Source: Helicobacteraceae bacterium
GTDB lineage: Bacteria > Campylobacterota > Campylobacteria > Campylobacterales > Sulfurimonadaceae
Length of the DNA: 6,973 nt
Assembly: GCA_024635885.1 (NCBI GenBank)
Contig: JAGXIA010000048.1
Location: 1 to 6,973 of the forward strand
Direction of reading: 5' to 3'
Shown piece after piece: positions 1 to 6,666 of the stretch (position 1 is the stretch's first letter; the number at the start of each line of letters is the position of its first letter). Position numbers and translations under genes: made by a program. A model generated the notes under the pieces. The model searched no databases. It saw only the letters and a program-made list of their open reading frames with translations, and had not been told where the DNA came from.

Positions 1-32
1 AAAGCTCTGTAAAAAGCTATTTTAGATCTCAT
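1..32 (-). CDS. Start of a gene running off the left edge (N-terminus only)
   Basis: An ATG at 32-30 opens a frame that stays open to the window edge and reads MRSKIAFYRA. An in-frame TAG sits two codons upstream, so the start is confined to this ATG or a near-cognate codon. AGAGG lies just upstream, with a short 3-base spacer. The start lies 24 bases after the stop of the 61-residue gene, so the two could form a small operon. Ten codons are too few to assign a family. A competing ATG at 60-58, overlapping the previous stop as ATGA, gives only 12 codons before TAA. Confidence 0.35.
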   Translation of the reverse strand, partial: MRSKIAFYRA

Positions 33-56
33 AAACCTCTACAATACGGTTTTTAT

Positions 57-242
57 TCATGACAATTTACTGGTTTGCGAAATAAGGTAAAACTGGTCTT
101 TAACCTTGTTAAGATGTTTTATAATCAGGTTATGATGATCATCACTAAGTATGTAATGTTGTTCCATAAAGTCATACATTTTATCGATATTTGTATATAC
201 CTCTTTTAAAAGATTTGCTTTGATTTTTGTTTCTACACTCAT
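57..242 (-). CDS. Small hypothetical protein, 61 residues
   Basis: I do not recognise this protein. It is short and highly charged, with no cysteines, no signal peptide and no membrane segment. It looks largely helical, with a His/Asp-rich turn around residues 34-38 (SDDHH) between two helix-like stretches. The ATG at 242-240 has a good ribosome site (AAAGGA, about 5 bases upstream), and the next gene start follows within 24 bases, which supports real translation. It lies beyond the nifK terminator, so it is probably transcribed from its own promoter in the 78 bases between 243 and 320, where I see no convincing -35/-10 pair. A role in nitrogen fixation is suggested only by proximity. It is not the usual nifX-associated small protein (DUF683 type), judging by sequence. 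Confidence 0.6.
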   Translation of the reverse strand: MSVETKIKANLLKEVYTNIDKMYDFMEQHYILSDDHHNLIIKHLNKVKDQFYLISQTSKLS

Positions 243-320
243 TATTATCCTTTTATAAGGACTGTTGCATATAGTGTACTAGTAAGAATATTTTGTGAAA
301 AGAATATGAAAGTATTTATG

Positions 321-347
321 AAAAAAGCCATCCATGAAAGGATGGCT
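321..347 (-). terminator. Intrinsic terminator after nifK
   Basis: A perfect 8-bp inverted repeat has arms AGCCATCC (326-333) and GGATGGCT (340-347) and a 6-base loop. Read on the minus strand, the stem is followed by a run of T (321-325). On the plus strand the stem is followed by ATAGGGG rather than T, so it works for the minus direction. It lies about 28 bases after the nifK stop and closes the nifHDK transcript, separating it from the small gene at 57-242. Confidence 0.88.
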
Positions 348-375
348 ATAGGGGAAATAATATATGAAATACTAA

Positions 376-1923
376 TTAACGAATTAAGTCGAAGAAGTAA
401 TCCGTAGATGCGATACCTTTCGTATCTTCATCAAGTTGGTCAAGAACTTTATTAGTAATCCAAGTCAACAAATTAAGTGCACCATCGTATCCGCTGATTG
501 AATAACGGTGTAAGTGGTGACGATCAAATATTGGGAAACCAATATAAATCAATGGTATATTAGTATCACGCATTAACTCTTTACCGTAACTGTTACCAAT
601 CATAAAATCAACAGGCTCAGTAAACAGTAATGAACGCATGTGCCATAAATCTTTACCGGCCCATACATGACAATCTGCACTCGCTGGAGAAGTGTCAAGC
701 AATGCTCTCATCTCTTCTTCCCAGCCACGTGCTGGATTGTTACAAAGTACGTGAGTCGGTTCAGCACCCATTTCAAGTAAGAATGAAACCATTCCTATTA
801 AAAAGTCAGGGTCACCCCAGATTGCAAACTTTTTACCATGCATGTACGGATAAGAATCCTGCATTGCATCAACTAAACGACCACGTTCAGTTTTGAGTTT
901 TTGAGGAACATCTTTACCTGTAAGTTCAGCTAATTTCATAACGAACTCATCTGTCCCTTTAAGACCGATTGGATTCGAAGCTCCACCTGCATGTTTCCAT
1001 CTTTTTGTAACCATTTTCATAGTTTTAACAGTTGAATACTTTTGAAGAGAAATAGTCGCATCCGCATTAATAGAATCTTTTGCTTCTTCAATAGGAGTAC
1101 CACCTGCAAACATACTATAATCACCAGCAGGCATATCCCACTGATCAGAGTGGTCACCAAGCATTGTATACTCTGCACCGAAAGATTCAACAATAGCTTT
1201 TACAGAACGGATAGAACCGATGTAAGTTTCAAAACCAGGAATGATATTGATTTTACCGTTTTTCTCTTCTTTTTTATTACCCTCAGTTAACTGAGACATA
1301 ATACCGTGCATCATGTTGTCGTAACCAGTAATATGGCTTCCTGTAAATGAAGGAGTATGCGCATAAGTAATAGGGAAATCTTCACCTAAAAATTCGCCTT
1401 TATCTTCTTCTTTTGCAGCGATAGCAAAGGCATGCAAGTCATCACCGATAACTTCTGCCATACAAGTAGTAGAAACAGCTATCATTTCAGGCTTATATAG
1501 TGCAGCACAGTTTTTAAGACCGTCTTTCATATTTGTAAGACCACCAAAAACCGCAGCATCTTCTGTCATAGAGTCAGATACACATGGTGTCGGCTCTTTA
1601 AAGTGACGTGTAAAGTATGAACGGAAATACGCTACACAGCCATGAGAACCATGAACATAAGGCATAGTATTCTCAAAACCAAGAGCTACCATTACAGCAC
1701 CTAATGGTTGACAAGCTTTAGCAGGGTTAATAGTAATTGCTTCACGAGCAAGATTTTTCTCTCTATAATCCCAACCTTTTGTCCACTCAGATATCTCTTC
1801 AGTTTTGGCAGGGTTTACAGCGCCCATACCACCTTCAAATTGTTTTTTATTATCCAATACTTCTTTGTATTCAGGCTTAAGAAAAAGATCTTTACCATTT
1901 ACAATTTTATTTACGTCTTGCAT
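376..1923 (-). CDS. nifK: Nitrogenase MoFe protein beta subunit NifK
   Basis: This is the beta chain of the cytoplasmic NifD2K2 MoFe protein, which reduces N2 to ammonia; NifK shares the [8Fe-7S] P-cluster with NifD. At 515 residues it has the normal length for Mo nitrogenase, including the N-terminal extension missing from the shorter VnfK/AnfK. P-cluster ligands are visible: Cys71 (in NPAKACQPLGA), Cys96 (GSHGCVAYFR) and Cys154 (STTCMAEVIG), with Ser192 in TPSF matching Ser188 of Azotobacter vinelandii. The C-terminal HRYSISGYDGALNLL segment (472-486) is typical of NifK. The ATG shares its A with the last base of the nifD stop (TAATG), and an AAGGAG ribosome site lies inside the end of nifD, so translation is coupled and equimolar subunits are expected. 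An intrinsic terminator follows. I see no frameshift or missing ligand. Confidence 0.98.
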   Translation of the reverse strand: MQDVNKIVNGKDLFLKPEYKEVLDNKKQFEGGMGAVNPAKTEEISEWTKGWDYREKNLAREAITINPAKACQPLGAVMVALGFENTMPYVHGSHGCVAYFRSYFTRHFKEPTPCVSDSMTEDAAVFGGLTNMKDGLKNCAALYKPEMIAVSTTCMAEVIGDDLHAFAIAAKEEDKGEFLGEDFPITYAHTPSFTGSHITGYDNMMHGIMSQLTEGNKKEEKNGKINIIPGFETYIGSIRSVKAIVESFGAEYTMLGDHSDQWDMPAGDYSMFAGGTPIEEAKDSINADATISLQKYSTVKTMKMVTKRWKHAGGASNPIGLKGTDEFVMKLAELTGKDVPQKLKTERGRLVDAMQDSYPYMHGKKFAIWGDPDFLIGMVSFLLEMGAEPTHVLCNNPARGWEEEMRALLDTSPASADCHVWAGKDLWHMRSLLFTEPVDFMIGNSYGKELMRDTNIPLIYIGFPIFDRHHLHRYSISGYDGALNLLTWITNKVLDQLDEDTKGIASTDYFFDLIR

Positions 1924-3395
1924 TATACTTCTCCTTCTTTATCCCAAGGTGCTTTGCTATGTCCCCAAACAGGAGAATTTATTGCTAAATCCATATCTGC
2001 TGCAAATATTGCAAAACCATCATATCCGTGGTAAGGACCACTGTAGTCCCAAGAGTGCATCTGTCTGTAAGGAAGACCCATTTTTTGGAATACATATTTT
2101 TCTTTAATACCTGAAGCTACTAAATCTGGTTGAAGTGCTTTAACAAACGCCTCAAGCTCATACTCATTAACATCATCATAGATTACAGTTGAACGGAAGA
2201 TCTCATCTTTAGTTCTTTTATAGTCATCATCATGAGCGAACTCATAACCAGTACCGATTACTTCCATACCTAAATCTTCATAAGCACCAATAACGTGACG
2301 TGGGCGTAAACCACCAACGAATAACATTACTTGCTTACCTTCTAGACGTGGACGGAATTTTGCCTGTACAGCATCAACCATTGGCTGATATTTTGCAATA
2401 ACTTCTTCACATTTCGCTTGAATACTCTCATCAAAAAAAGCAGCAATTTTACGTAAAGATTTAATAGTTTGGCTTGGGCCAAAAAAGTTATATTCTATCC
2501 AAGGAATCCCGTACTCTTTTTCCATGTGACGAGAAATATAGTTCATTGAACGGTAACAGTGAAGTAAGTTCAATTTAGCTTTAGTAGTTTGTACCATCTC
2601 TTTAATCGTCGCATCACCAGACCATTGAGCTACTACACGTAAACCCATCTCTTCCAGTAAAATACGGCTTGACCATGCATCTCCGCCAATATTGTAGTCA
2701 CCGATAATAGCAACATCATATTCTGTTACTTCGATTGGCTCACCAAGAACAGCAGGACTGCCATCAAAAATATAATCACGTACTGCATCGTTTGCAATAT
2801 GGTGACCAAGTGATTGAGAAACCCCACGGAAACCTTCACAGTTTACTGGAACAATTGTTTGACCGGTTTTTTTAGCATACATTTTTGAAGTTGCATTGAT
2901 ATCATCACCGATAAGACCAATTGGACATTCTGATTGAACGGTAATACCATTATTTAATGGGAAAAGCTCATCAATTTCATGTAAACATTTATCAAGTTTC
3001 TTATCTCCGCCAAAAACGATATCTTTTTCTTGGAAATCAGAAGTAAAATTCATAGTAACAAATGTATCAACACCTGTAGTACCTATATAGTAGTTACGAC
3101 GACCAGCACGTGAGTACTGTCCACAACCAACAGGACCGTGAGAGATATGAACCATATCTTTTACCGGACCCCATACAACACCTTTTGAACCTGCATATGC
3201 ACATCCACGTTGACTCATAACACCTGGAACAGTTTTCTTATTCGAACGAACGTTACCACATGTTTTTTGACTTTCATCATCCGGACTACCAACACCTAAG
3301 TGTTTCGCACGGTTTTTTGCAGCTTTTTCAGGATAAGCTTTTAAAACTTCCTCAACAGCTGCTTTTTGTCTAGCTTCCAATGATTCTGGACCCAT
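1923..3395 (-). CDS. nifD: Nitrogenase MoFe protein alpha subunit NifD
   Basis: This is the alpha chain of the MoFe protein and carries the FeMo-cofactor where N2 is reduced. Numbered from the chosen ATG (490 residues, close to the 492 of A. vinelandii), the P-cluster ligands are Cys65, Cys91 and Cys157. The FeMo-cofactor is held by Cys280 (LHCYRSMNY) and His447 (MHSWDYSGPYHG). Active-site residues Val73, Arg99, Gln194 and His198 (SQSLGHH) match Val70, Arg96, Gln191 and His195 of Azotobacter. The frame could be read 11 codons further up to a TTG at 3428, but AAGGAG lies six bases before the ATG at 3395, inside that extension, so the ATG is the start. The gene is separated from the unknown gene upstream by 166 folded non-coding bases and overlaps nifK by one base. 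The active-site residues and flanking genes argue against a vanadium or iron-only enzyme. Confidence 0.98.
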   Translation of the reverse strand: MGPESLEARQKAAVEEVLKAYPEKAAKNRAKHLGVGSPDDESQKTCGNVRSNKKTVPGVMSQRGCAYAGSKGVVWGPVKDMVHISHGPVGCGQYSRAGRRNYYIGTTGVDTFVTMNFTSDFQEKDIVFGGDKKLDKCLHEIDELFPLNNGITVQSECPIGLIGDDINATSKMYAKKTGQTIVPVNCEGFRGVSQSLGHHIANDAVRDYIFDGSPAVLGEPIEVTEYDVAIIGDYNIGGDAWSSRILLEEMGLRVVAQWSGDATIKEMVQTTKAKLNLLHCYRSMNYISRHMEKEYGIPWIEYNFFGPSQTIKSLRKIAAFFDESIQAKCEEVIAKYQPMVDAVQAKFRPRLEGKQVMLFVGGLRPRHVIGAYEDLGMEVIGTGYEFAHDDDYKRTKDEIFRSTVIYDDVNEYELEAFVKALQPDLVASGIKEKYVFQKMGLPYRQMHSWDYSGPYHGYDGFAIFAADMDLAINSPVWGHSKAPWDKEGEV

Positions 3396-3401
3396 TATAG
3401 T

Positions 3402-3407
3402 CTCCTT
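3402..3407 (-). promoter_or_regulatory. Ribosome binding site of nifD (decides the start)
   Basis: On the minus strand AAGGAG is followed by six bases (ACTATA) and then the ATG at 3395. This strong Shine-Dalgarno match falls inside the longer TTG-started frame, so it shows that the ATG, not the TTG at 3428, begins NifD. The resulting protein length agrees with the family. Confidence 0.85.
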
Positions 3408-3450
3408 GTTAATTAATTCTTTTTTCAATGAGAAAGAGGTAAATACCCCT

Positions 3451-3549
3451 TGCTAACGATAAATTAGTTTGAACGAACATGCCGATAGCATGCTTGTGCT
3501 TTAGTGGGCATAGCGCCTTAGACATTTGGAGCTTTGCTCCAAATATCGT
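3451..3549 (-). other. Folded intergenic region between the 115-residue gene and nifD
   Basis: This part of the 166-base gap holds several inverted repeats. The strongest is a perfect 9-bp hairpin, ATTTGGAGC (3524-3532) with GCTCCAAAT (3536-3544) and a 3-base loop. A second pairs ATGCC (3479-3483) with GGCAT (3507-3511) and can enclose a smaller AGCA/TGCT stem. ACGATA (3456-3461) and TATCGT (3544-3549) can close the whole region. Neither hairpin is followed by a T-run on the minus strand, so they are not classic terminators. They could be mRNA processing or stability structures that set nifH against nifDK levels, a leader for nifD, or a short dispersed palindromic repeat. The base composition is more GC-balanced than the surrounding spacers. 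Function is inferred only. Confidence 0.5.
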
Positions 3550-3561
3550 ACAAATAGTGCT

Positions 3562-3909
3562 CTATGCAGCTCTAATTTTGAAATGAGCCATTGAGTCGAA
3601 TTTTTTACAAAGTTCCATAGTCTCATCATCAGAGTCTAAACGCTTAGAAATCTCTGCGATTTGGTAACGGTTCATATAAATCATATAATCTGTTTCAGCA
3701 GTATTTATATAATTTACAAGTGCTTTGAACATAAATGTATCTTTGTTCGTATAAGAAAGCTCTTCTGTTTGACCATGGTATTCAGTAGACATTTTAATTT
3801 CATTAATACCGGTTGCATCTATATTTGCTTCATCTAATTTTGCAACAACTGCCTCGTCTGGAATTTTGTTACCCATTTCTGCTGGGAATTTAAAACCTAA
3901 TATAAACAT
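3562..3909 (-). CDS. Unknown 115-residue protein between nifH and nifD
   Basis: I do not recognise a family. The protein is soluble, acidic and mixed alpha/beta in appearance: a strand-like hydrophobic start (MFILGFKFP), an EAVVAKLDEANI helix (19-30), a polar middle (41-58), a hydrophobic segment around 59-80 (TFMFKALVNYIN then DYMIYMN) and a charged helix (81-106). It has one cysteine (Cys101) and two histidines (45, 109), so an iron-sulphur cluster bound alone is unlikely. There is no signal peptide. The ATG has a good AGGAG site six bases upstream. Its place between nifH and nifD is where methanogens and clostridia carry the PII-like regulators NifI1/NifI2, but I see no PII signature or T-loop sequence. 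It also does not resemble the VnfG/AnfG delta subunit, which lies between D and K. Co-transcription with nifH and nifDK suggests a role in regulating, protecting or assembling nitrogenase; this is inference. Confidence 0.85.
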   Translation of the reverse strand: MFILGFKFPAEMGNKIPDEAVVAKLDEANIDATGINEIKMSTEYHGQTEELSYTNKDTFMFKALVNYINTAETDYMIYMNRYQIAEISKRLDSDDETMELCKKFDSMAHFKIRAA

Positions 3910-3956
3910 GTATTTCTCCTACTTTATCTATTATTTTCTTTTCATTATGAGAATGT

Positions 3957-3981
3957 TGTGTTCCCCGCAAGGGGACTCACA
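3957..3981 (-). other. GC-rich hairpin between nifH and the 115-residue gene
   Basis: TCCCC (3962-3966) pairs with GGGGA (3971-3975) around a 4-base loop, and after a small internal mismatch TGTG (3957-3960) pairs with CACA (3978-3981). Read on the minus strand it is followed by ACATTCTCAT and not a T-run, so it is unlikely to be a strong intrinsic terminator. It starts about 29 bases after the nifH stop. Hairpins in this place can protect the 3' end of a processed nifH message, or cause partial termination, giving more Fe protein than MoFe protein. That role is inferred. Confidence 0.6.
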
Positions 3982-4009
3982 CTAAATTGTAAACTTACAA
4001 GAGTAGCAA

Positions 4010-4918
4010 TTAAGCTTCTCCCTCTGATTTACCAATGTTATCTTCGTCAGCTTCTAAATCAAGACCGTATTTCATAATCAGATCTTCAAGATCATCCATC
4101 TCTAAAGGAGTAGGAATAATTTTGTAGTCATTAGCAATGATTTTACGAGCTAGTTCTTTATATTCTATAGCCTGATCACATTTAGGGCTATACTCAACAA
4201 CAGTCATACGACGAATTTCGGCACGTTGTACGATATTGTTACGAGGAACAAAGTGAATCAGGTGTGTTCCAAGATCTTCAGCCAATGCTTTTGAAAGATC
4301 ATACTCAAAATCTGTCATACGAGCGTTACAAACAAGACCAGCAAGACGAACTCCACCAGTGTTAGCATATTTCAAAATACCTTTAGAGATATTGTTAGCA
4401 GCGTACATTGCCATCATCTCACCAGACATAACGATATAAATCTCTTGTGCTTTACCTTCACGAATCGGCATTGCAAATCCACCACAAACAACGTCACCAA
4501 GTACGTCATAAGAAACGAAATCAAGACCTTCAGCTTCGTAAGCACCTTCTTCTTCAAGAAAGTTAATCGCTGTAATTACACCACGACCTGCACAACCAAC
4601 TCCTGGCTCTGGACCACCAGACTCAGTACAGTTAATCCAACCACCTGAAGTGTCTGCAGAAAATATTCCCGCACCTGGTTTAAGTGCATCTTCTAATTCT
4701 AAATCCTCAACAGTACCCATTTCAGCAGCCATCTGTAAAATAGTATTTTGTGCTTTTTCATGTAGAATTAAACGAGTTGAATCCGCTTTAGGATCACAAC
4801 CAACAATCATGATATTTTTATCAAAGTAATGAGCCATTGAAGCCAACGTATTTTGAGATGTAGTTGATTTACCAATCCCACCTTTTCCATAGAACGCTAT
4901 TTGACGTAATGCAGCCAT
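4010..4918 (-). CDS. nifH: Nitrogenase iron protein NifH (dinitrogenase reductase)
   Basis: This homodimeric cytoplasmic ATPase passes electrons one at a time to the MoFe protein, and in other systems also serves in FeMo-cofactor and P-cluster assembly. The P-loop GKGGIGKS is at 11-18 and the switch I region DPKADSTRL at 42-50. The bridging [4Fe-4S] ligands are Cys109 (GVGCAGRG) and Cys145 (DVVCGGFAMP), and switch II begins at Asp138 (YDVLGD). Arg112, equal to Arg100 of classical NifH, is the ADP-ribosylation target used by DraT where that system exists; no draT or draG is seen here. At 302 residues it is about 12 longer than A. vinelandii NifH, mainly through a net 9-residue insertion around residues 82-96 (IFSADTSGGW), just before the CTESGG segment. 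The ATG has AAGGAG five bases upstream. A 244-base gap lies upstream and a GC-rich hairpin downstream. Confidence 0.98.
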   Translation of the reverse strand: MAALRQIAFYGKGGIGKSTTSQNTLASMAHYFDKNIMIVGCDPKADSTRLILHEKAQNTILQMAAEMGTVEDLELEDALKPGAGIFSADTSGGWINCTESGGPEPGVGCAGRGVITAINFLEEEGAYEAEGLDFVSYDVLGDVVCGGFAMPIREGKAQEIYIVMSGEMMAMYAANNISKGILKYANTGGVRLAGLVCNARMTDFEYDLSKALAEDLGTHLIHFVPRNNIVQRAEIRRMTVVEYSPKCDQAIEYKELARKIIANDYKIIPTPLEMDDLEDLIMKYGLDLEADEDNIGKSEGEA

Positions 4919-5162
4919 ATTTTCTCCTTAGTTTAAACATATCTATAAAACTTATTAAATAAATCTTTTTGATACGCTATGTCTTACGAACTGATATGTG
5001 CATCCTCCATTCTAGGTTTTTAGAACACGATAAAGTAACAAAATACAATTCACACCGACAAAAGAACAAAATGTGTACAAATTTGTAAGAATAGTTTATG
5101 CAGAAGTCATACTTTTTAATTTGACAGGAGACGGGACTTAAGACAGAAGTGAATGAGTGGAC
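4919..5162 (-). promoter_or_regulatory. nifH upstream region with candidate promoter and operator
   Basis: This is the longest gene-free gap in the operon and probably holds the nifH promoter. On the minus strand TAGAAT (5009-5014) matches a -10 box at five of six positions; no good -35 is visible, which is common in Campylobacterota. It would give a leader of roughly 80-90 bases. The -10 overlaps a small dyad, TTCTA/TAGAA (5010-5025). Further upstream is the perfect 12-bp palindrome TACAAATTTGTA (5076-5087), a plausible binding site for a dimeric regulator. By eye I found no sigma-54 -24/-12 element (GG-N10-GC) and no NifA site (TGT-N10-ACA). I also see no clear terminator after the LRR-GNAT gene, so read-through from upstream is possible. 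Confidence 0.4.
5076..5087. promoter_or_regulatory. 12-bp palindrome, possible operator upstream of nifH
   Basis: TACAAATTTGTA is a perfect palindrome lying about 60 bases upstream of the candidate -10 box, a position typical of an activator site. It does not match NifA, CRP (TGTGA-N6-TCACA) or FNR (TTGAT-N4-ATCAA) consensus. An AT-rich 12-mer palindrome may also occur by chance. Confidence 0.3.
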
Positions 5163-6665
5163 TTAGAGGTGGAAATGGTATACACTAAGATGTGTACGCT
5201 TTAGTCCACGTCTTGTATAAAATTTGAGTGCGTTTTCATTGTTTACATCTGCTGCGAGTTGGATTCGTTTATATCCATAATCATAAGCCAAAGCTCTTAT
5301 TTTATTTATTAAACGGCTTCCTACTCCCATGACTCTGTAATCTTCCCTTACAACAATATCTTCAAGCTGACCGATAAAACTTCCCTCAGCACTCGATATT
5401 AGGCGTTGCATAGTAAGCATACCAACGACCTTATTTTCATGTTTTGCTACTAAAAGGTCACTTCCCTCATTGTGGTAGAGCTGTTTCAATCCGGCATATT
5501 GTTTATGAAAATCTATCTCAAAATCAGACTCAATTGCAAACAAGATACCCAGTAGCCCTGCCATCTCTTTTAAATCTTCTTCATTTGCCTTTTCAATCGT
5601 AATGCCCGATTTCATATTTAAGTCGCATATCACAGGGTCTAAAATAGAGATAACCTTTTTTGCATGTTCATTCAAAGGGTTTCCTTGCGCATAAAGAGTA
5701 TTTAAATGTAATAAATTTGCTAAAGTGTCAGGTAAATCTACTATGTTGTTACCATCAATATCTAACTCAGTAAGCTTTGTATAGAGTCCTATTTCATCAG
5801 AAACTATACTTATCATGTTTGAGGAATAACATAAATTTTCAAGTGCAGTCGATGGAGGGAGTAACAACTCTTTCAAAGAGCAACTGTCACATGACAGTTC
5901 TCGCAAGTAGGGAGCAAAGTCACTACTCATAGTAAAATCTTTTAAAGAATTTTCATCAAGTGTCAACACTTCAAGAGCATTCAAGCCATGCAGATGTAGA
6001 TGTGTCAGCTTGTTTGCTGTCAGATTGACATTTTCAACATCCAGCTCAAAAAAAGCTTCATCTATTTTTTCTAAAAGGTTATCTGTTATCTCAATCTCTT
6101 CGAGTGAGACCAAATTTGAAACATTCTCTGGAAGTTCACTGATTAAATTTCCGTTTAAATTGAGTCTCTGCAAATTTCTTAAAACAGGAAGAATGTGAGT
6201 TATGTCTTTTAAAAAGTTATTTGACAGATTAAGAGTTCGCAGCTCATTTTCTACATCAAATACAGCCCCTATTTCTTTAAGGGAGTTTGAACTTACATCT
6301 AAAACACGTAACTCTTTACATTCTGCTAAAAATGAAATATCTGTAATCTTATTTCCGCTTATATTTAAAGAACGTAAAGATTGAGTGCAAAGAGAATCTG
6401 GTAACTCTTCAAAAGAATTTCTTCTCAGATCAAGATTACTTAAATGAGAAAGATTTTTCATAGACTGCGGTAATATACTGAGTCTGTTGTTTGATAAGTT
6501 CAATGCAAGCAGTTTTGTTAAAATTCCAAGGCTTTGCGGGATTTCTCTTAGTGCATGACCACTTAAATCAAGACGTGTAATCTCCTCAGGCGAGACAACA
6601 CTACTCTCAATTGCACCATATTGATCAAGCCAAGTTTTTAATCTGTCCCATTCATAATTGTACAT
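5163..6665 (-). CDS. Leucine-rich repeat protein fused to a GNAT acetyltransferase
   Basis: The 500-residue protein has two parts. Residues about 32-333 form some fourteen leucine-rich repeats of 21-23 residues with the LxLxxNxL core (for example LNLSNNRLSILP at 55-66, LNLSNNFLKDI at 145-155 and LDIDGNNIVDLP at 301-312), a curved scaffold for protein binding. Residues about 354-500 form a GNAT N-acetyltransferase: LEDIVV strand (434-439), acetyl-CoA loop RVMGVGSRL (444-452, matching R/QxxGxG/A) and the ALKFYTRRGL motif (479-488) near the end. There is no signal peptide or membrane segment, so it is probably cytoplasmic. The ATG is one base after the stop of the BFD-like gene, with GAGGAG inside that gene, so the two are translated together. 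The simplest inference is that the repeats recognise a protein, perhaps nitrogenase or an assembly factor, for acetylation. The substrate is unknown. Repeats 10-12 are more degenerate (LSCDSCSL, LCYSSNMI) than the rest. Confidence 0.9.
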   Translation of the reverse strand: MYNYEWDRLKTWLDQYGAIESSVVSPEEITRLDLSGHALREIPQSLGILTKLLALNLSNNRLSILPQSMKNLSHLSNLDLRRNSFEELPDSLCTQSLRSLNISGNKITDISFLAECKELRVLDVSSNSLKEIGAVFDVENELRTLNLSNNFLKDITHILPVLRNLQRLNLNGNLISELPENVSNLVSLEEIEITDNLLEKIDEAFFELDVENVNLTANKLTHLHLHGLNALEVLTLDENSLKDFTMSSDFAPYLRELSCDSCSLKELLLPPSTALENLCYSSNMISIVSDEIGLYTKLTELDIDGNNIVDLPDTLANLLHLNTLYAQGNPLNEHAKKVISILDPVICDLNMKSGITIEKANEEDLKEMAGLLGILFAIESDFEIDFHKQYAGLKQLYHNEGSDLLVAKHENKVVGMLTMQRLISSAEGSFIGQLEDIVVREDYRVMGVGSRLINKIRALAYDYGYKRIQLAADVNNENALKFYTRRGLKRTHLSVYHFHL

Positions 6666-6666
6666 A

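Noticed and set aside
630..2107. Plus-strand ORFs opposite nifK and the end of nifD
   Set aside because: They lie antisense to clear nif coding sequence, with low-complexity or cysteine/phenylalanine-rich translations and no family resemblance; they are shadows.
3562..3909. NifI (PII-like) regulator between nifH and nifD
   Set aside because: The position and size fit, but no PII signature, T-loop or typical N-terminal strand sequence is present.
3562..3909. Delta subunit (VnfG/AnfG) of an alternative nitrogenase
   Set aside because: It lies between H and D rather than D and K, shows no resemblance to the CLWQF-type sequence of those proteins, and NifK has the long Mo-type N-terminus.
4445..4648. 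Plus-strand 67-residue ORF opposite nifH
   Set aside because: It is antisense to a strongly conserved part of nifH, with a Thr/Asn-rich translation; a shadow.
4931..4962. Palindromes GTTTAAAC (4931-4938) and TTATT-A-AATAA (4952-4962) upstream of nifH
   Set aside because: Short and AT-only or nearly so in an AT-rich leader; expected by chance and not positioned as a terminator.
5101..5150. Direct repeat CAGAAGT at 5101-5107 and 5144-5150
   Set aside because: Only seven bases, two copies, no further similarity around them; likely chance.
6010..6384. Plus-strand Ser/Phe-rich ORFs opposite the leucine-rich repeats
   Set aside because: They are the reverse complement of repetitive LRR codons and have no independent support.
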